In this document: piece by piece, positions 16,952 to 26,305 of the stretch
Layout: each line of letters begins with the position of its first letter
Position numbering within the stretch: the first letter of the stretch is position 1
NCBI RefSeq assembly: GCF_020166345.1
Contig: NZ_JAIUJS010000003.1
Span: 62,001 to 126,000, forward strand
DNA from: Winogradskyella vincentii
Lineage (GTDB): Bacteria; Bacteroidota; Bacteroidia; Flavobacteriales; Flavobacteriaceae
Length of the DNA stretch: 64,000 bases
Direction of reading: 5' to 3'
Translations under genes and position numbers: made by a program
The notes under the pieces: generated by a model
The model's database searches: none
What the model was told of the DNA's origin: nothing
What the model saw: the letters and a program-made list of their open reading frames with translations, nothing else

Positions 16952-18133
16952 TTAACTTTCAATTCTATAGGAGTTTATGACTTGCTTTAGTTTCTGTTTT
17001 AAATCTTCACCAGAATCATAAACCATTTGTTCATCTGTTGGGAATCTAACTTGTCTTTGTCTTAGTAAGTTTCTGTCATCTCTATTAAGAGCTCTCTTGT
17101 CGCCTCTAAATCTTCCGAATACATTTTCAAAAATAAAACCACTATCTAGGGTAAATGAATCAACAATTTGATTTTGTCTTAAATCTGTATAGACAACATC
17201 TGCAATAACTTGAGCGGACTTGGTTTGCAATACTTCAAAAAATCTAGCTCTCGCAGTAATGATTCTATCAACTTTAATATCATTACCCAAACTATCCTTA
17301 GCAACATTACCATTTTCATCTAAAAGATATTCCCAACCATCTACAACAGCTCTTTCTCTTAGTAGTTGTCTCTCATTAATTCTTTCTGGCGATACATTTA
17401 TTCTCTTTAGCTTTAATTGCATCGCATAATCATAATCTAAAGAATCATCTTTAATAGCATGATAGGTAGTCCAAAATTGATTTATACCATAGGTGTTAAA
17501 GTCCAAAAGTTCAGCTTCTAATCTTTGTGGAATCATTTGATGTGTTTCATTTGCTATAGAAACATGTACATAATTCATTCCAGTTTGGTGAGCTTCGTTC
17601 ATAAGTGATCTAACATTCTCAAAATTAGGATTGATGTCATTAACATATTCAAATAACCCATAGGCCTCTCTAGCATTTCGTTTTATTCCTGTATCTAAAA
17701 GATCTAAACCTTTGTCCATTAAATGATCAGAAGTTTTATATCTATATTCAACCAAAGCATCACTATAATCGTTAAATTCAAAAGTTATTACCTTACCATT
17801 AATGGTTAATGGCATAATTCGCTTTACGGCATTTTGTCTATTTTCTAAATCAACATATGCTTCATAAATTGATTTGTATAACTCAGGGTTGCCATCTTTC
17901 TTTAAGTGAGAAATATGTAACAAATCTTCTTCTAGAACTTTATCATAGGCATCTTTTAACATCGTAACATAAGCTTGCTTACGTTTTTTGTCTTTGTTGT
18001 TCTCCAGTTTTCTTAAAGCTTCTGAAATTGCATGGTCATAATTACCATGGCTTATCGCTTCTTCAATTTGTTTTTTGGCACTACAAGACACGAGTACCGA
18101 AACAAGGACTGTAAATAGTAAAAATCGTTTCAT
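16952..18133 (-). CDS. Hypothetical lipoprotein with helical repeats
   Basis: A 393-residue product with a lipoprotein signal (MKRFLLFTVLVSVLVSC, Cys17). Residues 20-85 look like paired helices of TPR type (ISHGNYDHAISEALRKLENNK). A longer helical part follows (GLFEYVNDINPNFENV), then a beta-rich region from about 190 (MNYVHVSIANETHQ, ITARARFFEVLQTKSAQVIADVVYTDL). The same general form is found in many Bacteroidota envelope lipoproteins of unknown role. It is divergent from the RluA-type gene with a 103-base gap. Family unknown to me; lipoprotein status is solid. Confidence 0.7.
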   Translation of the reverse strand: MKRFLLFTVLVSVLVSCSAKKQIEEAISHGNYDHAISEALRKLENNKDKKRKQAYVTMLKDAYDKVLEEDLLHISHLKKDGNPELYKSIYEAYVDLENRQNAVKRIMPLTINGKVITFEFNDYSDALVEYRYKTSDHLMDKGLDLLDTGIKRNAREAYGLFEYVNDINPNFENVRSLMNEAHQTGMNYVHVSIANETHQMIPQRLEAELLDFNTYGINQFWTTYHAIKDDSLDYDYAMQLKLKRINVSPERINERQLLRERAVVDGWEYLLDENGNVAKDSLGNDIKVDRIITARARFFEVLQTKSAQVIADVVYTDLRQNQIVDSFTLDSGFIFENVFGRFRGDKRALNRDDRNLLRQRQVRFPTDEQMVYDSGEDLKQKLKQVINSYRIES

Positions 18134-18224
18134 AATCTTGTATTTTAAAGGTTATATAAGTAAAAATCCAATCATCATGCCAAACTTTAAAGTAGATTTA
18201 TGTTTTCGATGTATGGCAATCCTT

Positions 18225-18232
18225 TAAATTTG
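18225..18232 (+). promoter_or_regulatory. Promoter -7 element just before the RluA-type gene (leaderless)
   Basis: TAAATTTG (18225-18232) matches TAnnTTTG, with TTT (18203-18205) at the TTG position 19 bases upstream. The ATG follows after only 4 bases, so transcription should start at or within the start codon. Confidence 0.5.
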
Positions 18233-18236
18233 CAAA

Positions 18237-19922
18237 ATGTTTAAAACAGATGGCTCTTATATTCATAGTTTAGAAAAGGTTTCTATACAGGATTTACCTG
18301 AAGAATTCACCTATCCTTTTTATTACGAACCACATCCATTATGCATGGTAGCTTCTGAAGAAATACAAGGATATCTTATTGCCCAATCTGATTTTGAACA
18401 TAACTTTGGACTGGACATTTCTAAAACTGGATTGCAGATTGGTAAAATGTTTGGTGTTATGATAGTTGAAGATTCTAAACGTGACATTGGATATCTAGCT
18501 GGATTCTCAGGAAAATTGGCCGAACAAAACTTTATTAAAGGATTTGTGCCACCAATCTATGATACTTTAGATAAAACAGGGTTTTATAAGAACGGTGAGG
18601 CCGAGCTAAATGAAATTAATAAACAAATAGAATCATTAGAATCAACTTCGGAATATATAAACGCTAAAGAGTGCCTGGATCAACTTAAGTCACATTATGA
18701 AGCTGAATTAAAGGAATTTAAAGCCCTTCAGAAAAATGAAAAAAAGAAACGTGATATTGAAAGGGCAGAGGGAAAGGTTCAACTGAAAGAAAGCGATTTT
18801 AGTTATTTGTTAGAAGACCTTAAGAAACAGAGTATATATTATCACTTTAGACTTAGAGACTTAAAATCTGAATGGCAACAAAAGATAGATGAACAAACCA
18901 AAGTTGTCGATTATCTAGAGGAAGAAATTAACAGCCTGAAAAAATTGCGTAAAGCAAAGTCTGCAGCTTTACAAAAAGAGATTCATCGACAATATCAGTT
19001 TTTAAATTATATCGGTGAGTCTGAAGGCTTGATTTCAATATTCAAATCAACCCAATTGGATCAACCACCAGCAGGTGCTGGTGAATGTGTAGCGCCAAAG
19101 CTATTTCAATTTGCATATGAAAATAACTTAAAGCCAATTGCTATGGCCGAGTTTTGGTGGGGAGCTTCTCCGAAGTCAGAGGTAAGGAGGCATAAACAAT
19201 TTTATCCATCATGTCGTGGAAAGTGCGAACCCATTTTGGGACATATGATGGAAGGTCTAAAGGTGGCACCAAATCCAATGGAGCAACCATCCAATACAGA
19301 TGCTGAATTGAAAATAGTTTATGAAGATGACTATTTATTATTGGTAGATAAACCGCATGAGTTTTTATCTGTTCCGGGAAAATTAATAAAGGACTCAGTA
19401 CTTACTAGAATTCAAGAATATATTCCTGATGCCAAAGGTCCATTACTTGTTCATAGACTAGATATGTCAACCTCTGGGTTATTACTTGTTGCTAAAAATG
19501 AGAAAACACATAAAAACCTTCAAAAACAATTTATCGATCGTACAATTAGGAAACGTTATGTTGCCTTGCTGAACGGTAAACTTAAGAAAGATAAAGGCAT
19601 AATAGAATTGCCGTTACGTGTAGATCTTAATAACAGACCAAGACAGCTTGTTTGCGAAACTCATGGTAAACCTTCAAAAACCAAATATGAAGTTTTAAGT
19701 GTAGAGGAGGATAAAACAAGAATATATTTTTACCCCATTACAGGAAGAACACATCAATTAAGAGTACATGCTGCTCACCACAATGGTTTAAATATGCCAA
19801 TAATAGGTGATGACTTATATGGCAACAAATCTGACAGGTTGAAATTGCATGCAGAACAGTTGAGTTTTGAGCATCCAGTAACAAAAAAAAGACTCACATT
19901 TAACAGTGAGCCATCTTTTTGA
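18237..19922 (+). CDS. RluA-family pseudouridine synthase with long N-terminal extension
   Basis: The last ~220 of 561 residues form an RluA catalytic domain: VYEDDYLLLVDKPHEFLSVPG, the catalytic Asp409 in VHRLDMSTSGLLL, and RTHQLRVHAAHH. RluA enzymes are normally 220-330 residues. Here about 350 residues precede the domain: a beta-rich start, a long charged coiled coil (about 120-245), and a segment PAGAGECVAPKLFQFA...FYPSCRGKCEPILGHMM with three conserved cysteines that may bind metal. The extended form is known from other bacteria, but its role is unclear. The target is probably an rRNA or tRNA uridine. Its last codons include the fahA terminator. Confidence 0.88.
   Translation: MFKTDGSYIHSLEKVSIQDLPEEFTYPFYYEPHPLCMVASEEIQGYLIAQSDFEHNFGLDISKTGLQIGKMFGVMIVEDSKRDIGYLAGFSGKLAEQNFIKGFVPPIYDTLDKTGFYKNGEAELNEINKQIESLESTSEYINAKECLDQLKSHYEAELKEFKALQKNEKKKRDIERAEGKVQLKESDFSYLLEDLKKQSIYYHFRLRDLKSEWQQKIDEQTKVVDYLEEEINSLKKLRKAKSAALQKEIHRQYQFLNYIGESEGLISIFKSTQLDQPPAGAGECVAPKLFQFAYENNLKPIAMAEFWWGASPKSEVRRHKQFYPSCRGKCEPILGHMMEGLKVAPNPMEQPSNTDAELKIVYEDDYLLLVDKPHEFLSVPGKLIKDSVLTRIQEYIPDAKGPLLVHRLDMSTSGLLLVAKNEKTHKNLQKQFIDRTIRKRYVALLNGKLKKDKGIIELPLRVDLNNRPRQLVCETHGKPSKTKYEVLSVEEDKTRIYFYPITGRTHQLRVHAAHHNGLNMPIIGDDLYGNKSDRLKLHAEQLSFEHPVTKKRLTFNSEPSF
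19883..19917 (-). terminator. fahA terminator inside the RluA-type coding sequence
   Basis: On the minus strand GGCTCAC (19906-19912) pairs with GTGAGTC (19891-19897) across an 8-base loop, and eight U follow (19883-19890). It lies 34 bases past the fahA stop and within the last codons of the convergent gene. Confidence 0.7.
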
Positions 19923-19945
19923 TATAATCTTATCTGTAGTGATTC

Positions 19946-21226
19946 TTATTTCTTAAAAACAGGCAATAGTTGTGTTTTTAATTGTCCAAATCCAATACGT
20001 ATGTCACCATTTTCACAGTGTCCTCTCATAACAACTGTATCGTAATCGTTAATAAACTTACGCTCACTCCCATTTTTCATTTTTACCGGCTTTGTACCTT
20101 TCCAAGTTATTTCTAGCATAGATCCATAAGAGTCTTCTGTTGGGCCAGAAATAGTACCACTACCCATTAAATCTCCTGCATTAACTGGACAGCCATTAAT
20201 AGTGTGATGTGCCAATTGCTGAGCCATATTCCAATACATATGCTTAAAGTTTGTTTTACAAACCGTAGTTTCTTTTCCGCCTTTTGGAACAATACCAGCC
20301 TCTAAATGTATATCAAAGCTATGCTTTCCTTTGGTTTGAAGATATGGTAATGGTTTTGGATCTTGTTTTGGGCTTTCTACTCTAAATGGTTCTAATGCAT
20401 CAAGCGTTACAATCCATGGAGACATTGAAGACGCAAAATTCTTGCCTAAAAATGGACCTAATGGAACATATTCCCATTTCTGTATATCTCTTGCAGACCA
20501 ATCATTTAAAAGTACTAATCCAAAAATGTATTCTTCTGCTTCTTCAACAGGAATTGATTCACCTAAATCATTGGCATCAGTTGTTATAAATGCCATTTCA
20601 ACTTCAAAATCTACCAACTTACTTGGACCAAATACAGGTTTATCAGCGCCTTCGGGTAAGGTCTGCCCTTGAGGTCTATTAATAGGAATATGAGTAGAAA
20701 TAATTGAAGAACTTCTTCCATGGTAACCTACAGGCATATGAACCCAATTAGGTAATAATGCATTTTCTGGATCCCTAAACATTGATCCTACATTTGTAGC
20801 ATGTTCTTTACTGGCATAAAAATCTGTATAGTCACCAACATGAATTGGAAGTTGCATCTCAATTTCATCCAATCTAAAGCATATGATCTCTTTGTGCTTA
20901 GTATTGTTTTTTAACGTTTCATTATTTGCATCAAATACTTCAGCAACTCTATTCCTAACAGCTCGCCAGGTCTTTCTCCCATCAGCTATAAAATCATTTA
21001 ACGAGTCTTGCAGAAAGATGTCATCAGTTAATGGAATACCATCAAAATAGCCCAATTGGTGCATGGCACCTAGGTCTATGGCTGTATCTCCAATCCGTGT
21101 TCCAATTGTAATAATATCTTCCCTCGTAAGGAAAACACCAAAAGGAATGTTCTGAATCGGAAAATCAGAATATTTATTGACGTACAACCAAGATTTTCTA
21201 TTTGGGTTATTAGCTGATAATGGCAT
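19946..21226 (-). CDS. fahA: Fumarylacetoacetase
   Basis: The last step of tyrosine/phenylalanine breakdown: fumarylacetoacetate to fumarate and acetoacetate. The 426-residue length fits the family. Seen are the N-terminal SH3-like part (SDFPIQNIPFGVF), DYTDFYASKEHATNVG with the catalytic-site metal and histidine residues, PVGYHGRSSSI, KLVDFEVEMAF with metal-binding glutamates, LNDWSARDIQKWEYVPLGPFLGKNF, and GDLMGSGTISGP. It stands alone here; other tyrosine-pathway genes are not in the window. A TAGGTTTG -7 element (21264-21271, minus strand) lies about 38 bases upstream. Confidence 0.95.
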   Translation of the reverse strand: MPLSANNPNRKSWLYVNKYSDFPIQNIPFGVFLTREDIITIGTRIGDTAIDLGAMHQLGYFDGIPLTDDIFLQDSLNDFIADGRKTWRAVRNRVAEVFDANNETLKNNTKHKEIICFRLDEIEMQLPIHVGDYTDFYASKEHATNVGSMFRDPENALLPNWVHMPVGYHGRSSSIISTHIPINRPQGQTLPEGADKPVFGPSKLVDFEVEMAFITTDANDLGESIPVEEAEEYIFGLVLLNDWSARDIQKWEYVPLGPFLGKNFASSMSPWIVTLDALEPFRVESPKQDPKPLPYLQTKGKHSFDIHLEAGIVPKGGKETTVCKTNFKHMYWNMAQQLAHHTINGCPVNAGDLMGSGTISGPTEDSYGSMLEITWKGTKPVKMKNGSERKFINDYDTVVMRGHCENGDIRIGFGQLKTQLLPVFKK

Positions 21227-21263
21227 AATACTATTGTTGATTAAATGTTCATTAATTTCTATT

Positions 21264-21271
21264 CAAACCTA
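21264..21271 (-). promoter_or_regulatory. fahA promoter -7 element
   Basis: The minus strand reads TAGGTTTG, a full TAnnTTTG match, 38 bases upstream of the fahA ATG. The TTG element is not evident. Confidence 0.45.
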
Positions 21272-21338
21272 CATAATTTTTAATATTAAAACTAATGTTT
21301 TACTATTTTTGATTTTCATTTAAATATAGACAAAATTT

Positions 21339-22613
21339 ATGCAACGCGACGAACAAATTTTTGAACTTATACAAGCAGAAAGAGAACGCCAAACGGATGG
21401 AATAGAGCTTATAGCCTCTGAGAATTTTGTTAGCGATCAAGTCATGGAAGCAACGGGTTCAGTTTTAACCAATAAATATGCTGAAGGATATCCTGGTAAA
21501 CGTTATTATGGTGGTTGTGAGATAGTTGATGAGGTAGAGCAAATTGCGATTGAAAGAGCAAAGACTTTGTTTGGTGCCGCTTATGCAAACGTACAACCAC
21601 ATTCAGGAAGTCAGGCAAACACAGCAGTGTTTCATGCATGTATTAAACCAGGTGATACAATCTTAGGGTTTGATTTGTCCCATGGAGGTCATTTAACACA
21701 TGGTTCACCAGTTAATTTTTCAGGGAGATTGTATAGACCAACTTTTTATGGTGTAAATAAAGATACAGGTTATATAGATTATGATATGCTGTCTGATGTT
21801 GCTGAGAAGGAGCAACCAAAATTAATTATTGCAGGTGCTTCTGCTTATTCTAGAGATATTGATTTTGAAAAATTTAGAGAGGTTGCAGATAATGTAGGTG
21901 CTGTTTTATTGGCCGATATATCTCATCCTTCAGGTCTTATTGCAAAAGGTATCTTAAATGATCCCATGCCACATTGCCATGTTGTTACTACAACCACTCA
22001 TAAGACTTTGCGTGGTCCACGTGGTGGAATGATAATGATGGGTGAGAATATTGATAACCCATTTGGAATTACTTTAAAAAGTGGAAAACTGCGTAAAATG
22101 TCGGGCTTATTAGATTCTGGAGTATTCCCTGGAAATCAAGGAGGTCCTTTAGAGCATGTTATTGCAGCAAAAGCAATTGCATTTGGTGAAGCTTTGAGTG
22201 ATGATTTTTTACATTATATGTTGCAGGTAAAGAAAAATGCTGATGCCATGGCTCGTGCATTTGTAGCTAAAGATTATAATCTTATTTCTGGTGGAACTGA
22301 TAATCATATGATGCTGATTGACTTGAGAAATAAAAATATAACAGGAAAAGATGCGGAGAATGCCCTGGTAAAAGCAGATATTACTGTCAATAAGAATATG
22401 GTACCGTTTGATACAGAATCACCTTTTGTAACTTCAGGTATTAGAGTGGGTACGCCAGCTATCACGACTAGAGGATTAAAAGAGAATGATATGGCCTATG
22501 TTGTAGATCTTATTGATGAGGTAATTACTAATTATGATAATGAGACCGTATTAGAAGGTGTGGCAGTTAAAGTAAATGAACTTATGAGTGGAAGACCACT
22601 TTTTAATGCGTAA
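21339..22613 (+). CDS. glyA: Serine hydroxymethyltransferase
   Basis: GlyA interconverts serine and glycine, loading one-carbon units on tetrahydrofolate. The 424-residue PLP enzyme shows [20 protein letters not shown] near the N-terminus, [19 protein letters not shown], the [14 protein letters not shown] loop, [12 protein letters not shown], and the PLP lysine at about 222 in [14 protein letters not shown]. The C-terminal [14 protein letters not shown] is standard. A probable TATTTTTG -7 element (21304-21311) lies about 28 bases upstream, and a strong hairpin terminator follows at 22631-22665. Identification is firm. Confidence 0.97.
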   Translation: MQRDEQIFELIQAERERQTDGIELIASENFVSDQVMEATGSVLTNKYAEGYPGKRYYGGCEIVDEVEQIAIERAKTLFGAAYANVQPHSGSQANTAVFHACIKPGDTILGFDLSHGGHLTHGSPVNFSGRLYRPTFYGVNKDTGYIDYDMLSDVAEKEQPKLIIAGASAYSRDIDFEKFREVADNVGAVLLADISHPSGLIAKGILNDPMPHCHVVTTTTHKTLRGPRGGMIMMGENIDNPFGITLKSGKLRKMSGLLDSGVFPGNQGGPLEHVIAAKAIAFGEALSDDFLHYMLQVKKNADAMARAFVAKDYNLISGGTDNHMMLIDLRNKNITGKDAENALVKADITVNKNMVPFDTESPFVTSGIRVGTPAITTRGLKENDMAYVVDLIDEVITNYDNETVLEGVAVKVNELMSGRPLFNA

Positions 22614-22630
22614 ATATTTTATAGACTAAG

Positions 22631-22665
22631 AAAAAAGCCGTTCAATAAAATGAAAGGCTTTTTTT
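22631..22665. terminator. Bidirectional terminator after glyA
   Basis: AAAAAAGCC (22631-22639) pairs with GGCTTTTTT (22656-22664), and TTCA/TGAA extend the stem inward past one mismatch. It lies between the convergent glyA and the lipoprotein gene at 22683. Confidence 0.85.
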
Positions 22666-22682
22666 ATTGATACTTAGTTTGT

Positions 22683-24257
22683 TTAATCTTGGAATGGAAT
22701 GCTTTCAAAAGCACCTGCGTCTGGTGAGGCACCTCTTACAATACCTAGAATATCATTTGGTACTAGGGCAGAAAATAGGGTAGAACCAAGACCATTTGCT
22801 CCTGAATCTTCTCCGATCTGCATTAAATTTTCAAATCCATTTTTAAAATCGGGATCAATATTAAATGAATTCCCTTCATAAAAATTTGCGTCTCCAAACA
22901 TATAGTTACCAGTATTGGCTAGATTGTCATTATCAAATCTCAATAAACAATTAGTGAATTTAAAGTTAAATACACTCCCACGACTGTCCAAGAAAAATTC
23001 AGGGTTATCATTACCGTAAACTATGCAATTATTAAAATTAGCCTCAGTTAGGTCATTGGTAATAGTTGCACCATTTTCATCTTCTATATAATCATTTAAG
23101 AGTAGTGCAGGGAATTGTCTAAAACTACTGTTCCAATAGTTGGCGATAGTGCAATGTGTGAAATTATATTTTCCGCCTAAACTCCCAGCGAATGACGACT
23201 GACCTGAATTGTTAATGATTACATTTTCTCCAGAAATAGATGTTGCTCTACCTAATATCCCAAAGGCACTAGAATTGTATATCTGTGAGTTTGTAATTGT
23301 CAGTTTATCTTCCATTTCATCTTGATTGCCTTCAGATAAAAGTCCAATCGTGGCGTTTTTTATGGTTGCATAATTTATAGTATTATTTACACTACCATTA
23401 AATAACCAAATTGTTCCCCATTGACCAGGTACATCTTCAAACAAAGGTTCTAATCGGTCACCTTCTAGTATTACTTCATTTTCGGGATTTTCATGATCAG
23501 CGCTTATTGATCCATTTATGTTTAGTGATGCGCCATTAGTTACTATTATTCCTGAATCTGCATGAAAATGAACTCTTGCACCAGCTTCCATGGTTAAAGT
23601 TTCACCCTCATCTACGCCAGCATATCCATAAATAACATAAGGTTTTTCATTAGTGAAAGTAAGTTCGTCATCTTCTAAAAACCTGCCTTGTAAAGTTGTT
23701 TCATCAGGATTCCCATCACCATCTACATCGAAGGTTAGAGTCTCAATTATTCCCGAAGTTTCATCCCTATTAGGGTAAATAAAGACTGCATCTTTTACAA
23801 GTGTTACTAAATCAACATCTTGTTGGTTATTTCCTGAATCAAATAAGATTCTGTCTGTATATAAAAACTGGATATCTGAGGCGGTAAGTGTTTCAATATC
23901 TATTGTCGTTTCGATAAAGATGAAAAGACTGTCATTAGCTAGGAGTTCTACATCTTCAAAGAACTTACCTTCTTGTTGCCCTTCTAATCCTGTAGACCCA
24001 TCTACATTCATTCTATAAAAGGAATTAACACCGTTTTCTAATTGAATTGTTGGTATTACAATATCTTCATCACTGCGATTATAGACCTTTAAATTGTATG
24101 TGCTTGAACCGATATTAGTAAATACGGTATCTAGATAAACCGTATCCTTTGCAAACCCAAGGTTCCCTGTACTTGGGGAAAATTCAAAATCGTTTCTACA
24201 TGAACTCCAAAAGACTATAATGCTAAAAAATAGAAAAAATGAAAGCAATCGCTTCAT
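22683..24257 (-). CDS. Right-handed beta-helix lipoprotein
   Basis: The 524-residue product starts with a lipoprotein signal (FWSSCRNDF, Cys20). Residues about 30-200 are immunoglobulin-like strands (TVFTNIGSSTYNLKVYNRSDEDIVIPTIQL), like the abnormal-spindle type domains often placed before beta-helices. From about 210 on there are short repeated strands with Asn ladders (TLTMEAGARVHFHADSGIIVTNGASLNINGS, FTHCTIANYWNSS, NFNNCIVYGND), typical of a parallel beta-helix. It ends in a PDAGAFE motif as in Bacteroidota choice-of-anchor proteins. No catalytic residues are recognised. It is probably surface-exposed; the ligand is unknown. Confidence 0.75.
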   Translation of the reverse strand: MKRLLSFFLFFSIIVFWSSCRNDFEFSPSTGNLGFAKDTVYLDTVFTNIGSSTYNLKVYNRSDEDIVIPTIQLENGVNSFYRMNVDGSTGLEGQQEGKFFEDVELLANDSLFIFIETTIDIETLTASDIQFLYTDRILFDSGNNQQDVDLVTLVKDAVFIYPNRDETSGIIETLTFDVDGDGNPDETTLQGRFLEDDELTFTNEKPYVIYGYAGVDEGETLTMEAGARVHFHADSGIIVTNGASLNINGSISADHENPENEVILEGDRLEPLFEDVPGQWGTIWLFNGSVNNTINYATIKNATIGLLSEGNQDEMEDKLTITNSQIYNSSAFGILGRATSISGENVIINNSGQSSFAGSLGGKYNFTHCTIANYWNSSFRQFPALLLNDYIEDENGATITNDLTEANFNNCIVYGNDNPEFFLDSRGSVFNFKFTNCLLRFDNDNLANTGNYMFGDANFYEGNSFNIDPDFKNGFENLMQIGEDSGANGLGSTLFSALVPNDILGIVRGASPDAGAFESIPFQD

Positions 24258-24342
24258 AAATGAAAATTGATAAAGTTTGGTTAAAAATATAACTTTTGAA
24301 GTTATGATTTATTATGATTTTAAAAGAAATCTACACTTGTTA

Positions 24343-25110
24343 TCAGTCTTTCTTTAATTTCTTTTTTTCAAACTCTTCTAAGATTTTTAAAAAGGTCTTA
24401 CTGTTGGAGATTAATAATTCTAATAATTCCATTTGTTTGTTTTCTTTTAACAGTTCAGAACTAATATCTGTTGCTGTACAGAAATCAAAGAAAAGTTTTG
24501 TTTTACCTGGTGGAATTTTCATCTCATTTTTTAGAAGTCTGTCATTAAAAAGTGCACTATTATTAAAAAGCGAATCCATTTGGCGGTAAGTTATTGGTTG
24601 ATATATTGGAGCTTTGTATCTGTTTTTCCTTTTAAATAATTTGGCCACTAGATTTAATACACCAAGAATATTGGCACCGTAGTAGGCTTCTTCTGGCACG
24701 TATAAATGCGGATTACGCTTTATATCTTCTTTAATTAAATCTTGTAATTCTTTATTGTAGGTTTCTAACACAAACACAGGTTGTTCAGGTTCTGATTCAA
24801 TTTCAACTTCGTCTAATTCATTTATGATTTTTTTTAATTCAAAAACTGTAGTTTTTCCAAAATGATGACTTGAAACTGCTATGGCTTTAGGATGATGAAA
24901 AAGAGATTCAAAAACTATACTGTCACCAACTTTTGCTGTTAATGAAAAATTTCCTTCATCATCCGTAGCTGTAATTCTATTTTGAGTTTTATTGTAGACC
25001 TTTATACCTTTTACAGTTGTTGTAGCATCGTACACTTTTGCCCGAAGGGTTTGTGCAATTGAAGATTGAATGAAAAAAAGCAAAAGAATAGTAAAAGGAA
25101 TCCGTTGCAT
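24343..25110 (-). CDS. Carboxypeptidase-regulatory-like domain protein
   Basis: A 255-residue exported protein (signal peptide ending SSIA-Q at about 19). Residues 20-100 form a carboxypeptidase-regulatory-like beta-sandwich (LRAKVYDATTTVKGIKVYNKTQNRITATDDEGNFSLTAKVGDSIVF). The remaining part is helical and charged, ending in a lysine-rich tail (EEFEKKKLKKD). This architecture, without a following barrel, is common in Flavobacteriia and has no assigned role. It is followed by the leftward beta-helix lipoprotein at 22683-24257 after 85 bases. Family call is good for the first domain only. Confidence 0.7.
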   Translation of the reverse strand: MQRIPFTILLLFFIQSSIAQTLRAKVYDATTTVKGIKVYNKTQNRITATDDEGNFSLTAKVGDSIVFESLFHHPKAIAVSSHHFGKTTVFELKKIINELDEVEIESEPEQPVFVLETYNKELQDLIKEDIKRNPHLYVPEEAYYGANILGVLNLVAKLFKRKNRYKAPIYQPITYRQMDSLFNNSALFNDRLLKNEMKIPPGKTKLFFDFCTATDISSELLKENKQMELLELLISNSKTFLKILEEFEKKKLKKD

Positions 25111-25191
25111 TGTAATTTGATTGATGAGTAAAGAAAAGTTTTTTACTCTAGATGAGATGGAGTCTTAATGAAACTTTAACCTAAATAAATG

Positions 25192-25581
25192 TTAATCAAA
25201 TAAGTTGGCTACTTCGGCTAAAATCCTCGTTGGACGATATGTCTTTTTATCCATAAAGCACCATTTTGTTTCAGATTTTACAAGAAGTCTATTTGTAGAT
25301 GCATTAAAGATTTCTACCATTCTAACTGAAGTTACACCTTCAGAATTGAGTACATAAGTTTTCAGTTTTAGGATATCACCTAAAACAGCTTGATTTTTAT
25401 AATCAATTGTATGCCTAACCAATACCCAAAAATAATTATCAAGTATTTGTTTTGGGGCTCTTAGCATCCAATGGGCTTCGGCTATATCTTGCACCCATTG
25501 CACATAACGAACATTGTTTACGTGATTTAGTTGATCTAAATCTTCTTGGGCGACAGTTATTGTTTTTTCGAATATTTGCAA
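25192..25581 (-). CDS. Acyl-CoA thioesterase (4HBT hotdog fold)
   Basis: The 129-residue product is the length of a single hotdog domain. TVAQEDLDQLNHVNNVRYVQWVQDIAEAHW is the 4-hydroxybenzoyl-CoA thioesterase signature, with the aspartate/asparagine pair that positions the thioester. The later strands VRHTIDYKNQAVLGDILKLKTYV and VRMVEIFNASTNRLLVKSETKWCFMD complete the fold. It probably hydrolyses a short or medium acyl-CoA in the cytoplasm. It follows the methyltransferase gene at 25587 by 5 bases, so the two are co-transcribed, though no shared pathway is obvious. Confidence 0.85.
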   Translation of the reverse strand: MQIFEKTITVAQEDLDQLNHVNNVRYVQWVQDIAEAHWMLRAPKQILDNYFWVLVRHTIDYKNQAVLGDILKLKTYVLNSEGVTSVRMVEIFNASTNRLLVKSETKWCFMDKKTYRPTRILAEVANLFD

Positions 25582-25586
25582 TTGAG

Positions 25587-26273
25587 TTATCTTGATATTA
25601 TCTTGACAGCCACTTGTTCATTGTATCTATTATAGGTTAAATAATCATATTTTATATTATTTCTTGAGACAAAGTCATTGAATGCTTGGAATTCACCATG
25701 TCTCCACCCAGGATAGTTGAAATATTCATCAAAGACTATAACTGTACCACTACAAATTAATGGATTTAGATTTTCGAAAATTGTAACTGTTGACGAGTAT
25801 AAATCACAATCAACATGAAGAAAGGCAATATTTGCTTTTTCCTTAATGACAAAATTTGGTAATGTGTCAGTGAACCACCCTTTAATTAAAGTAATATTCT
25901 TTCGCACTTTAGGTAACTTTTCATTTTTGCTAAAATGTCCGGGCAGATAGCCATCTCTCCAAGATTCTGGAAGACCTTCAAAAGAGTCAAAACCAAATAT
26001 TTTACTTTTAGGGTTCTTACTAGCGATTAAATTTATTGTCTTACCAGAGAACACCCCAAATTCTAAAAATTGGCCATCTATCGAAACATGGTCCATTGCT
26101 ACTTTTAAAACAGCATCTCTTGAAGTTTTTGAATGTACATGTAACATGTTCTTCTCAATATAGGTGCACGTATCATCTGCCGCTCTTAATTGCAATCTAG
26201 TTTCTAAACTTTTTGGAGAAAGAACACTAATTAGTTTGTTTAGTTTTTTATTCCTTTTTAAAAATTGAATCAT
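25587..26273 (-). CDS. TylF/MycF-like class I SAM-dependent methyltransferase
   Basis: A 228-residue enzyme with a SAM-binding Rossmann fold: FLEFGVFSGKTINLIA is motif I, IFGFDSFEGLPESW gives the acidic ribose-binding strand, and FLHVDCDLYSSTVTIFENL with VIVFDEYFNYPGWRHGEFQAF is characteristic of the TylF/MycF macrocin-O-methyltransferase group, where aspartates bind Mg2+. These enzymes methylate sugar hydroxyls in natural products and glycans. The gene lies near glycan-independent neighbours, so the acceptor is unknown. It reads into the thioesterase gene at 25192-25581. Confidence 0.85.
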   Translation of the reverse strand: MIQFLKRNKKLNKLISVLSPKSLETRLQLRAADDTCTYIEKNMLHVHSKTSRDAVLKVAMDHVSIDGQFLEFGVFSGKTINLIASKNPKSKIFGFDSFEGLPESWRDGYLPGHFSKNEKLPKVRKNITLIKGWFTDTLPNFVIKEKANIAFLHVDCDLYSSTVTIFENLNPLICSGTVIVFDEYFNYPGWRHGEFQAFNDFVSRNNIKYDYLTYNRYNEQVAVKIISR

Positions 26274-26305
26274 AAATAAGAGTTAAATGAATTATTGTTT
26301 CAATG

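Noticed and set aside
20386..20672. Overlapping plus-strand ORFs inside fahA
   Set aside because: They are antisense to a clear enzyme gene, show no recognisable domain and have no promoter.
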